64,000 nt of DNA from Rhizobium laguerreae (GTDB lineage Bacteria > Pseudomonadota > Alphaproteobacteria > Rhizobiales > Rhizobiaceae), in NCBI RefSeq assembly GCF_002008165.1, contig NZ_MRDM01000003.1, forward strand, positions 68,372 through 132,371, written 5' to 3'. The position numbers and the translations under genes were made by a program. How positions within the stretch are numbered: the first letter of the stretch is position 1; the number at the start of each line of letters is the position of its first letter. The notes below the pieces were generated by a model that did not search any database, was not told the DNA's origin, and saw only the letters and a program-made list of their open reading frames with translations. Shown piece by piece: positions 57,121-64,000 of this stretch.

Positions 57121-57561
57121 ATGCCTCGATCGGGACGCCGGACTTCTGGCCTTGCTGATGACGTCTATGAAGGCTTGGCCGGGTTCCGGCTGGCCATGAG
57201 GCGGTTCCTGTCGTTCAGCGAGGCGGCCCTTGCCGAGGCGGGCGTCACATCGCAGCAGTATCAGGCACTCCTGGTCGTGCGGACTGCTCCGGGCTGGCAG
57301 ATCAGGCTTCGCGATTTGGCCGAACAGATGCTCATGCACCACAACAGCGCCGTCCAGCTCGTCGATCGGATGTGTTCGGCAGGTCTCGCCGAGCGGATAC
57401 CAGCGGAAGACGACAAGCGCAGCGTGCTGATCGGGCTGACCGCAAATGGCGAGCGGACGCTTGAATCTCTGGCGAAGGTTCATGTCGAGGCGATGCTTGC
57501 GCATGAGCCGCTGCTGGCTGAATCCCTATCCCGTCTTCGTCAGGTCACGGAAATGGCCTAG
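57121..57561 (+). CDS. MarR-family transcriptional regulator
   Basis: A 146-residue winged-helix regulator. The recognition region is LAEQMLMHHNSAVQLVDRMC and the wing ends in EDDKRSVLIGLT, the standard MarR D-x-R wing. Cysteine in DRMCSAG could be a redox sensor, but this is inference. AGAAGGA precedes the ATG at 57121. It sits within the cluster of TATCA-N5-TGATA palindromes, which have the size and symmetry of MarR operators, so it is the best candidate regulator. Confidence 0.88.
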   Translation: MPRSGRRTSGLADDVYEGLAGFRLAMRRFLSFSEAALAEAGVTSQQYQALLVVRTAPGWQIRLRDLAEQMLMHHNSAVQLVDRMCSAGLAERIPAEDDKRSVLIGLTANGERTLESLAKVHVEAMLAHEPLLAESLSRLRQVTEMA

Positions 57562-57612
57562 CCGTCACTCACCATTTCTTGATCCCGACGTTCTTGACCT
57601 CCACACGCGCTA

Positions 57613-57633
57613 TTGTATCATGGCGTGATACAA
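57613..57633. promoter_or_regulatory. Palindrome TTGTATCA-TGGCG-TGATACAA (motif copy 2)
   Basis: The most symmetric copy, with eight-base perfect arms. It ends 17 bases before the start codon at 57651, directly against the AGGAAGGAG site, so a bound protein would block transcription start or the RNA hairpin could affect translation. Confidence 0.75.
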
Positions 57634-57650
57634 AAGGAAGGAGAACGGCT

Positions 57651-58058
57651 ATGCAGTATGATGAAGACGGCTACCGACCAACAAAGAGCGTATGGGCCTG
57701 GTCTGTTGTCGGCGCCTCGGCATTGACGGTGGTGCTCGGATTCACCTGGGGAGGATGGACGACGTCGGGCAGGGCCGCGGTGATGGCCGATATCGCCGTC
57801 CGTAACGCAAAGGCGGATCTGGTCGCGGGCATCTGCGTCCATAACTTCGTCACGGCGAGCGACGCTCAGGAGAACCTCAAAACGCTGCAGGCGAAGTCGT
57901 CGTGGCAGCGTGACGACTTCATCACCGACGGAGGCTGGACCAATATCGCGGGGATCGACGATACTATCACGAACGCGGCGGACGCTTGCGCCGACCAGCT
58001 CGTGAAGATGAAGGAACTGCCGCAATCGGGAGGAGATGCCGCAGTCACCGACAGCTAG
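57651..58058 (+). CDS. Hypothetical membrane-anchored protein
   Basis: A 135-residue protein with one N-terminal span (about residues 15-37) and a periplasmic helical domain with two cysteines (GICVHNF, DACADQL) that could form a disulfide. The frame starts MQYDEDGYRPTKSVWAWSVV after AGGAAGGAG. No known function. Followed by a strong terminator. Confidence 0.78.
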   Translation: MQYDEDGYRPTKSVWAWSVVGASALTVVLGFTWGGWTTSGRAAVMADIAVRNAKADLVAGICVHNFVTASDAQENLKTLQAKSSWQRDDFITDGGWTNIAGIDDTITNAADACADQLVKMKELPQSGGDAAVTDS

Positions 58059-58097
58059 AGTTCAGGCCGGAAGTGATGAGTTATCCGGTCCGCGCGA

Positions 58098-58132
58098 GGC
58101 CCGTCCGAAATGATTTCGGGCGGGCCGTTTTT
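58098..58132 (+). terminator. Rho-independent terminator
   Basis: Fourteen-base stem (58098-58111 with 58113-58126, one G-U type pair) and a tight loop, followed by GTTTTT. It ends the gene at 57651-58058 and reaches the last codon of the convergent gene. Confidence 0.85.
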
Positions 58133-58448
58133 ACGCTCTGGTATCGCTTGTGCCAGCGAGCTCGGAGTCCTGCAATGCCTGCAGAACCTCTCTTGTCATG
58201 AGGTGAGCGGCCATCAGGACCGCAGGCGACAACGGTCTGCCGTCGCGCGCGTCCCGGCAAATTTTCAGAAGGCCCATTAGCTCGATCGGGTTCTCGATGA
58301 ATCCGTCCAGCGCGTCTTCAACATCCTTGGGAAACTGCGATCCGACCTGGATCGCGAGCTCGCCGTCCTCCCTTAGCACTCCCAGACTGATCAGAATGGT
58401 CTCCAGCCGCCCTACCCAGAGACCGAGTTCAGCGCGTCTATCGATCAT
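58131..58448 (-). CDS. Hypothetical protein downstream of a response regulator
   Basis: A 105-residue soluble helical protein (start MIDRRAELGLWVGRLETILI). GGAGGGGG precedes the ATG. It begins 25 bases after the receiver gene on the same strand, so the two are likely co-transcribed. Family not recognised. Confidence 0.68.
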   Translation of the reverse strand: MIDRRAELGLWVGRLETILISLGVLREDGELAIQVGSQFPKDVEDALDGFIENPIELMGLLKICRDARDGRPLSPAVLMAAHLMTREVLQALQDSELAGTSDTRA

Positions 58449-58473
58449 GTCGTTTTCCCCCTCCCCAGCCTGT

Positions 58474-58875
58474 TCAAGCGAAAAGCCGCATTCCTCCTGG
58501 CGGGACGCCTCGTTCGCCTTCGCGGATCGTCTTCAGATATTCGAGAACGTCTCGGATCAGGTTTGGATGGGCGGGTTTCGATATCAGGCCGATAACCTTT
58601 GAAAGATCGGTTTCAATCAGTTCGGGGCTTCCCGTGACCATGACCACTGCGACACCGAAATCGCTCGCGAGATACTGCCCGATCCGCGGACCGGTCGCTC
58701 CGTCTCTCAGGTTGACGTCCACAAGGGCGATCGTGCTGAAAGCGGCCAACTTCTGCGCGGTCTCGAAGCTGTCGGCTATCCCGGAGATCTCATAGCCAAG
58801 TGTCGTCACAATATCCTCAAGATCAGCCGCGATCAGCACGTCGTCTTCGACGATCAGTATTTTCTCCCCAGTCAT
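58474..58875 (-). CDS. Single-domain response regulator
   Basis: A 133-residue protein that is only a receiver domain: acidic pair in LIVEDDVL, phospho-acceptor Asp in LVDVNLRDG and lysine in ISKPAHP. No output domain follows, so it must work by protein contact or as a phosphate sink. AGGGGGG precedes the ATG at 58875. Divergent from the 42-residue peptide gene across motif copy 3. Confidence 0.85.
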   Translation of the reverse strand: MTGEKILIVEDDVLIAADLEDIVTTLGYEISGIADSFETAQKLAAFSTIALVDVNLRDGATGPRIGQYLASDFGVAVVMVTGSPELIETDLSKVIGLISKPAHPNLIRDVLEYLKTIREGERGVPPGGMRLFA

Positions 58876-58936
58876 CCGCCCCCCTTTTTGTTCATGCTGC
58901 ATTCAGGATTGACAATATGGGCGAACAGTTAAAGAA

Positions 58937-58951
58937 TGTCACCACATGATA
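58937..58951. promoter_or_regulatory. Palindrome TGTCA-CCACA-TGATA (motif copy 3)
   Basis: One mismatch to the core. It lies between the divergent receiver gene and the peptide gene, 14 bases before the latter's start. Confidence 0.55.
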
Positions 58952-58965
58952 TAAGGAGCGAGCCC

Positions 58966-59094
58966 ATGACCAAGACCGCCTTCCTCTCCGCTGTGTTTGC
59001 CTGCTATGTCGCGGTCATGTTCGCCATCGCCTCCATCCCCGGAGAGACGCCTTCGGAGGTTTCGCAGGCTCAACAGCTACAGGCGGTGAATTGA
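58966..59094 (+). CDS. 42-residue membrane or secreted peptide
   Basis: MTKTAFLSAVFACYVAVMFA at the start forms a hydrophobic helix with a short polar tail (PSEVSQAQQLQAVN). AAGGAG precedes the ATG. It fits a tiny inner-membrane protein or a short exported peptide. No family recognised. Confidence 0.62.
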   Translation: MTKTAFLSAVFACYVAVMFAIASIPGETPSEVSQAQQLQAVN

Positions 59095-59147
59095 TCTCCG
59101 GCGCAAGGTGGCGAAAATCAACCACGCACTGACATCGGAGCGTCACC

Positions 59148-59240
59148 ATGTCACCGGACAGCAAGGTCTTTATCGCTGCCGTCCTCCTGTTTGTCGCGGC
59201 GATATGGGGCGGAGTGGTCTACGTCTTCTTGCAGCTCTGA
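59148..59240 (+). CDS. 30-residue single-span membrane peptide
   Basis: Reads MSPDSKVFIAAVLLFVAAIW then eight-plus residues to a stop; essentially one membrane helix. GGAG is placed correctly before the ATG. It follows the 42-residue peptide gene by 53 bases and may share its transcript. Tiny frames are hard to prove without expression data. Confidence 0.5.
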   Translation: MSPDSKVFIAAVLLFVAAIWGGVVYVFLQL

Positions 59241-59251
59241 GCCCTTAGATA

Positions 59252-59266
59252 CATCATCACGTGATA
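59252..59266. promoter_or_regulatory. Palindrome CATCA-TCACG-TGATA (motif copy 4)
   Basis: One mismatch to the core; 61 bases before the gene at 59328. Confidence 0.5.
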
Positions 59267-59327
59267 TTTCCCTTAAATTGGAACCGTTGCGCGCGGCGCT
59301 CATTACTCCTGCGAAGGAGTCACTCTC

Positions 59328-59555
59328 ATGCAACGTTCCCTGATCGAGCCATCACGCGCCTACGTATCGCGCAATGCCAATCGGCCCCGTTACGTATCGC
59401 GGATCGAAAACGGCGTCGTCACCTACAGTGAATTCCATTTCGGCATCGCCTTTTCCCGAATGGAGACCTTGGACGAATTTGCCAAACGGGCGCATGAGGA
59501 CGTCGAGCTGATAGAACGACACGAGGTTTTCGAGCCGCTGCGGCAAACCACGTGA
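59328..59555 (+). CDS. Hypothetical 75-residue protein
   Basis: Starts MQRSLIEPSRAYVSRNANRP after GAAGGAG. A beta-rich centre (YVSRIENGVVTYSEFHFGIA) is followed by an acidic helix. No family recognised. Probably controlled from motif copy 4. Confidence 0.65.
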   Translation: MQRSLIEPSRAYVSRNANRPRYVSRIENGVVTYSEFHFGIAFSRMETLDEFAKRAHEDVELIERHEVFEPLRQTT

Positions 59556-59575
59556 TGTTCGGAGGGCGGTCAACA

Positions 59576-59800
59576 ATGAGAGAATTTAAGAGACAGGACG
59601 AAGAAGAAGCTCGTTACGATGTTCGAAGCCTACGTCTGCGCTATAGTCTTGGCCGGCACGAGGCAGAACGAGTTCTTCAGCGGTTTGGCAACTCAAAAAA
59701 GGAACTGGATCTGCTCCTTTCAGCCCGTGGCAGGACTCCCAGGCATCGCCCGAAGGAATTTGCGACACCCGAGCAGAGAGCCCCGTTTGGAATAGGCTGA
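59576..59800 (+). CDS. Hypothetical 74-residue basic protein
   Basis: Starts MREFKRQDEEEARYDVRSLR after GGAGG. The middle (LRLRYSLGRHEAERVLQRFG) looks like a helix-turn-helix-like or DUF3606-type helical pair; the tail is Arg/Pro rich. Follows the previous gene by 20 bases and is likely co-transcribed. Function unknown. Confidence 0.62.
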   Translation: MREFKRQDEEEARYDVRSLRLRYSLGRHEAERVLQRFGNSKKELDLLLSARGRTPRHRPKEFATPEQRAPFGIG

Positions 59801-59808
59801 ATTCTCCC

Positions 59809-60297
59809 TCACCTGCAGTGGGCAACGCGCTCGAGCGCCGCGGTCACCCCTGTGAGTGAGTAGGTATAGGTTGTACGGGTGCCTCGCGCCGACGTCGCAT
59901 GCAACGTCATTTGTCTGCCAGCCCGAAGTGCATTGACGAGTTCGGGTGCGAGAGCGGCGTTGGAAACCCAGGCGGTGTTGTCCTTGACGAACATTTCGAA
60001 TGACTTGTCTCCGATTGAAACCTCCACGGTCGAGCCAGTTTTCAATGCGTATCCGAGGATGGCTTCAGGTTCATTGCCGCTTCCCTTCTCCGCTGGCGCG
60101 ATCAGGAAATAATTCTTTCCATGATCCACGTTGGCGGGTGCTGATTCCGTCGGCACCGAAAGCGCGTAGCAAACCCGAGATCCGTTTCTCATAAAGGAAT
60201 AGATGCCCCAATCGCCGCTTTGAGACACCATCCTGGCCGCAGCATGGGCGGTCAATGGTATCGATGCGGCAATAGCAAGGCTGGCAAGTTTCCTCAT
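59809..60297 (-). CDS. IalB-like secreted protein
   Basis: A 162-residue exported protein: signal peptide (about residues 1-20) and an invasion-associated locus B-like domain (SGDWGIYSF, RVCYALSVPTE, FVKDNTAWVSNAAL, SARGT). IalB family proteins are periplasmic; their role in rhizobia is unknown. AGGAAGAGG precedes the ATG. It lies 47 bases downstream of the gene at 60608 on the same strand. Confidence 0.83.
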   Translation of the reverse strand: MRKLASLAIAASIPLTAHAAARMVSQSGDWGIYSFMRNGSRVCYALSVPTESAPANVDHGKNYFLIAPAEKGSGNEPEAILGYALKTGSTVEVSIGDKSFEMFVKDNTAWVSNAALAPELVNALRAGRQMTLHATSARGTRTTYTYSLTGVTAALERVAHCR

Positions 60298-60344
60298 GAT
60301 TTTCCTCTTCCTGAAGTGTCGAAGTCAATACTCGCGGCTCGATC

Positions 60345-60608
60345 CTAGTGTCGGTTTGTCGCGCGTTTCCCGCGCAGGAATCTGACCTCTTCGAAGGTGA
60401 TGCACCCGTTCACGACGTGGCCTTCCCAGACCCGATTTCCAAATTGGCAGGTGACCATGAGGCCCTCGCTCTCACCGACCGCGGCGGCTGAGGAAAGCCT
60501 GATGAGATTTTGCTTGCAATATCGCCGGAACTCTCGCGTTGTGAGGCCCAAACGGTCGGCAAGCACCTCGTCTGAAAGTACAGATTTGGGGTAGGGGACG
60601 TCGGACAT
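60345..60608 (-). CDS. Hypothetical 87-residue protein
   Basis: Contains LADRLGLTTREFRRYCKQNL, a possible helix-turn-helix, then a beta-rich C-terminal half (VTCQFGNRVWEGHVVNGCIT). No family recognised. Start at 60608 is chosen; a longer frame to 60689 passes through the palindrome. Likely controlled by motif copy 5 and followed by the IalB-like gene. Confidence 0.62.
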   Translation of the reverse strand: MSDVPYPKSVLSDEVLADRLGLTTREFRRYCKQNLIRLSSAAAVGESEGLMVTCQFGNRVWEGHVVNGCITFEEVRFLRGKRATNRH

Positions 60609-60634
60609 GTTGAAAGTCGAGCTCGGCCGCAGTA

Positions 60635-60651
60635 ATATCATGACGTGATAT
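60635..60651. promoter_or_regulatory. Palindrome ATATCA-TGACG-TGATAT (motif copy 5)
   Basis: Perfect six-base arms. It ends 26 bases before the minus-strand gene start at 60608. Confidence 0.65.
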
Positions 60652-60689
60652 AAATCATTCCTGACGGGCGGATCAACCCGTTGCCGCAT

Positions 60690-61084
60690 TAAAAGGGCGC
60701 TCGGCGCGATTTGGACGGAGAATCCAACTTCTTCAGCGTCCTTTCTGTCGGAGGAACGCGATTGTTATTCAACTTGAACGGCTAGATCTGCAGCCTGCAA
60801 AAGATAGATGCGAACGAGGCGCCCTTGGCCTCGTGAGCTGTTGCGACGATGGCGCCGCTGCTGGCGGGCGACAGAGATTGTCGGAGCCGTCGGAACTTGC
60901 TCGCAGCTTGTCGGGTCAAGAGAACGACATCAGCCTTGGCTCCTCTCCAGAATGAGTCGAGATCGGTTGCGGAGTTCCACGCCCAGATTGATCGAACCTA
61001 AAGGCCTACTGACAAGGTCACTTTTGGTTGACAATCGCTTGGCAGATTCCCCATGTTCACCTAAACAGGTGAAAGGGAACATCG
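60690..61084. other. Spacer upstream of the TRAP transporter
   Basis: No gene supported. AAAGGGAACATCG directly precedes the TAXI protein start. No box of either palindrome type was found. Confidence 0.4.
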
Positions 61085-62068
61085 ATGAACATCAGCAAAC
61101 GTTTCATGTCGATCTGCGCCGTCGTGGGCGCGCTCGCTCTCAATGCAAACTTGGCAGGCGCGCAGACGCCGGCGTTTTTCCGAATTGGTACGGGCGGAAC
61201 TGCCGGAACCTACTATCCGATCGGGGGATTGATCGCCAACGCAATTTCAGGCGGTGGCCAGAAGGGTGTTGCCGGTCTCGTTTCCACAGCTGTTGCGTCC
61301 AATGGATCCGTCGCCAACATCAACGCAATCCAGGGCGGATCAATGGAATCCGGGTTTACCCAATCTGACGTCGCTTATTGGGCGCACAGTGGCACGGGCC
61401 TTTATGAAGGAAAGGGTAAAGTCGACGACCTTCGCCTGATCGCCACGCTGTATCCAGAAACGATCCATCTCGTTGCGCGAAAGGATGCGGGGATCAAGTC
61501 AGTTGCAGACCTTAAGGGTAAGCGCGTTTCCATTGATGAACCTGGCTCGGGGACGATCGTCGACGCCCGTATCGTGCTGGGTGCCTACGGGTTGAAGGAG
61601 ACCGACATCAAAGCCGAGCACCTCAAGCCTGGCCCGGCCGGCGATCGCCTGCGTGACGGCGGGCTGGACGCGTACTTCTTTGTCGGTGGTTATCCCACCG
61701 GGGCTATCTCCGAGCTGGCCACGTCCAGTGGCATTTCGCTCGTTCCGATCACCGGTCCGGAAGTTGACAAGCTGATCAAGGACTACACCTTCTTTTCGAA
61801 GGACACCGTCCCGGCCAATACCTACAAGGACGTTGCTGAAACGCCTACGATTTCCGTCGCGGCACAGTGGGTTACCAGCAGCAAACAGCCGGACGAACTG
61901 GTCTACAATATCACCAAGGTCATGTGGAGCGACGCGACGCGCGCCGCGCTCGATGCGGGGCATGCGAAGGGCAAGATGATCACTCTTCAGAATGCAACGA
62001 CGAGCCTGGGCATCCCACTCCATCCGGGCGCAGAGAGATTCTACAGGGAAGCCGGCGTCTTGAAGTAA
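61085..62068 (+). CDS. TAXI-type TRAP transporter solute-binding protein
   Basis: A 327-residue periplasmic protein: signal peptide (about residues 1-26, ending AGAQT) and the TAXI fold (FRIGTGGTAGTYYPIGGLIA, VSIDEPGSGTIVDARIVLGA). It captures a substrate, often a dicarboxylate or amino acid such as glutamate, and delivers it to the fused permease that follows. The substrate cannot be read from sequence. Confidence 0.93.
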   Translation: MNISKRFMSICAVVGALALNANLAGAQTPAFFRIGTGGTAGTYYPIGGLIANAISGGGQKGVAGLVSTAVASNGSVANINAIQGGSMESGFTQSDVAYWAHSGTGLYEGKGKVDDLRLIATLYPETIHLVARKDAGIKSVADLKGKRVSIDEPGSGTIVDARIVLGAYGLKETDIKAEHLKPGPAGDRLRDGGLDAYFFVGGYPTGAISELATSSGISLVPITGPEVDKLIKDYTFFSKDTVPANTYKDVAETPTISVAAQWVTSSKQPDELVYNITKVMWSDATRAALDAGHAKGKMITLQNATTSLGIPLHPGAERFYREAGVLK

Positions 62069-62155
62069 ACAGGCGCCGAGCGTGTGACCGGTGATGCGGC
62101 GGCAGGCTGAAGCAGGCCGCCGCAACCGTTTAGAAGCGATGCCAAGGAATTCCAC

Positions 62156-64000
62156 ATGAGCGACGACACAGCCGGCAAGACCTCTCCGATGGAGCTGGAC
62201 GAAGCAAAGGCGCGCGAGCTCGAAGAGCAGTTCGATGCCGAGATCCGGTTTCGGCCGCTGGGGCCGCTTGCTGCGCGGCTGGTCGGGGCTTTGCTGATCA
62301 CATTGTCCCTCTTTCACTATTATACCGCCGGCTTCGGCCTTTTGTCGGAAGTTCTGCATCGCGGTATCCACCTGTCTTTCGTCCTTGGCCTGATATTTCT
62401 TGTATTTCCCTTCTCACGGCGCGGGTACGGCGAGCCGGTGCCTCCGACTGTGTATTGGCCGCTCGGCATTTCGCTCTTTGATTGGGCGCTGGCAATCGGT
62501 GCGGTGATAGCCGTCATGCACGTGCCATTCATTCCACTCGATGACCTCGCCTTCCGTGTCGGCAATCCGACAACGACCGATGTCGTGCTGGGTGGCTTGC
62601 TGGTGCTGGTCCTTCTCGAAGCAACACGCCGCTCGGTGGGCTGGCCTTTGCCGATCATTGCCGTCCTGTTCATGATCTACTCTCTGTACGGGCAATCCAT
62701 GCCAGGAATTCTGGTTCATCCCGGCGCGACCTTCTCGCAGTTGATCAATCACCTCTATCTGACCAGCCAGGGCATCTATGGCATAGCGCTCGGCGTCGTC
62801 GCCACCTACGTCTTCCATTTCGTACTGTTCGGAGTGTTTGCGACACGCATCGGGCTCGGCCAGCTCTTTCTCGATTGTGCGGCCTGGGTTGCTGGGCGCT
62901 ACGCCGGTGGGCCGGCGAAGATATCGATATTCGGATCGGCGCTGTTCGGCATGATATCCGGCTCGTCCGTCGCCAATACCGTGACTGTCGGTTCACTGAC
63001 GATCCCGGCAATGATCCGGCTCGGCTACAAGCGCACTTTTGCAGCGGCCGTCGAATCCGCATCCTCCACTGGTGGCCAGATCACCCCGCCGATCATGGGC
63101 GCCGCGGCATTCCTGATGATCGAGTTCCTCAATCTCCCGTACACGACGATCATTGTCGCGGCGATCGTTCCTGCCTTCATGCATTTCTTCGGAGTCTTGG
63201 TTCAGGTCCACTTCGAGGCGAAGCGGGAGGGTCTTCGAGGCATGACCGATGACGAAATGCCGGATTTGAGGGAAGCCTTTAAGCGCGACTGGCCGACCGT
63301 CATCCCGCTCATCGTGCTGATTGGCATCCTGCTCTCCGGTTACACGCCGTATCTCGCCGCTTTTTGGGGCATCACGCTTTGCATCGCCGTGGGCCTCATC
63401 AATCCGCGCCGTCGCATGTCAGTGACGGAAGTATTCGAGGGCTTGCGGGACGGTGCAAAATACGCGCTCGCCGTCGGCGCGGCCGCAGCCACGGTTGGCA
63501 TTATCGTCGGGGTCGTGACGCTGACCGGCGTCGGTTTCAAGATTTCCTATATTGTCACCACGACAGCGGCGGAAACGGCCAGCTGGGTCGGTACGATGGT
63601 TCCAGCCGCCTGGTTCGGACCGCAGACACTGACATTGTTATTCACCCTCATCATGACCGGTGTGGTCTGTATTCTTATGGGCTGCGGCATTCCAACGACT
63701 GCCAACTACATCATCATGGCAACGATTGCCGCCCCGACACTGGGCATGCTCGGTGTCGAGCCGATCGTCGCGCATTTCTTCGTATTCTACTACGGCGTGC
63801 TTGCTGACATCACACCTCCCGTAGCGCTAGCGGCATATGCGGCGGCCGGCATGGCGGGCGCCGATCCCTTCAAGACAGGCAACACCGCATTTCGCCTGGG
63901 CTTGGGAAAGGTGCTCGTACCTTTCGTCTTTGTGTTCTCGCCATCTCTTCTGCTCGTGACCGCCAACTTCTCCTGGACCAGCTTCACGATCGCCTTTGTG
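62156..64000 (+). CDS. TRAP transporter fused small/large permease (partial)
   Basis: At least 615 codons, still open at the right edge. An N-terminal four-span part (about residues 35-180, DctQ-like) is fused to a large DctM-like part (GSALFGMISGSSVANTVTVG, GGQITPPIMGAAAFLM, CGIPTTANYIIMA). Fused permeases pair with TAXI binding proteins and use a sodium gradient. AAGGAATTCCAC precedes the ATG at 62156. It follows the binding protein by 87 bases, in the same operon. Confidence 0.92.
   Translation, partial: MSDDTAGKTSPMELDEAKARELEEQFDAEIRFRPLGPLAARLVGALLITLSLFHYYTAGFGLLSEVLHRGIHLSFVLGLIFLVFPFSRRGYGEPVPPTVYWPLGISLFDWALAIGAVIAVMHVPFIPLDDLAFRVGNPTTTDVVLGGLLVLVLLEATRRSVGWPLPIIAVLFMIYSLYGQSMPGILVHPGATFSQLINHLYLTSQGIYGIALGVVATYVFHFVLFGVFATRIGLGQLFLDCAAWVAGRYAGGPAKISIFGSALFGMISGSSVANTVTVGSLTIPAMIRLGYKRTFAAAVESASSTGGQITPPIMGAAAFLMIEFLNLPYTTIIVAAIVPAFMHFFGVLVQVHFEAKREGLRGMTDDEMPDLREAFKRDWPTVIPLIVLIGILLSGYTPYLAAFWGITLCIAVGLINPRRRMSVTEVFEGLRDGAKYALAVGAAAATVGIIVGVVTLTGVGFKISYIVTTTAAETASWVGTMVPAAWFGPQTLTLLFTLIMTGVVCILMGCGIPTTANYIIMATIAAPTLGMLGVEPIVAHFFVFYYGVLADITPPVALAAYAAAGMAGADPFKTGNTAFRLGLGKVLVPFVFVFSPSLLLVTANFSWTSFTIAFV

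Noticed and set aside
1..64000. CRISPR arrays, tRNA or rRNA genes, insertion sequences
   Set aside because: No regularly spaced repeats, cloverleaf sequences or transposase genes were seen by eye; a dedicated tRNA and IS search was not possible.

Overview
The window looks like plasmid DNA of a Rhizobium of the etli/leguminosarum type. The evidence is a second-copy style fixNOQP/fixGHIS set next to a FixK-type activator, a hybrid heme-PAS FixL kinase, an OmpR-type regulator resembling FxkR, pseudoazurin and hemN. It is GC-rich, with good Shine-Dalgarno sites and many overlapping start/stop codons. No rRNA, tRNA, CRISPR array or intact insertion sequence was seen.

Layout. 0.4-3.1 kb: a CBS-BON protein, the decayed end of a cytochrome c maturation cluster (intact ccmE, deleted ccmF, truncated ccmH) and a Crp/Fnr regulator. 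3.1-11.4 kb: fixGHIS and fixNOQP (cbb3 oxidase and its copper/assembly factors), all on the minus strand. 11.6-14.9 kb: fixK, hybrid fixL and pseudoazurin on the plus strand. 15.2-19 kb: hemN and an FxkR-like response regulator. 19.5-26.2 kb: a Met-rich EF-hand protein, a small membrane protein, a large autotransporter and a PAS chemoreceptor. 27-44.8 kb: a low-oxygen stress block with universal stress proteins, a second CBS-BON protein, an operon of MBL ribonuclease, small protein, acetate kinase and phosphoketolase, a broken alcohol dehydrogenase, a flavin reductase-like protein, two P-type ATPases and a DksA-like protein. 45-48.2 kb: a bigR/blh persulfide-detoxification operon. 48.9-56.4 kb: transporters and miscellany (MgtC/DUF4010, truncated glycosyltransferase, DUF2062, NhaA, ClC, GFA). 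56.4-60.7 kb: a cluster of small genes with a MarR regulator. 61-64 kb: a TAXI-TRAP transporter, cut by the right edge.

How it works together. A GTTACA-N4-GTTACA direct repeat upstream of fixK matches the K-box I recall for FxkR, so hybrid FixL -> FxkR -> FixK is the likely relay. At least 12 palindromes matching TTGAY-N4-RTCAA, plus several weaker ones, lie before fixN, fixG, both CBS genes, the membrane protein, the phosphoketolase operon, the dehydrogenase, the P-type ATPases and the stress proteins. I estimate about 0.24 chance matches in 64 kb at uniform base composition. The first 44 kb therefore reads as one low-oxygen regulon.

The least explained part is 56.4-60.7 kb. A different 15-bp palindrome, TATCA-N5-TGATA, recurs at five promoters (three perfect cores, two with one mismatch), with a weak sixth before the MarR gene itself. 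The genes nearby include peptides of 42 and 30 residues.
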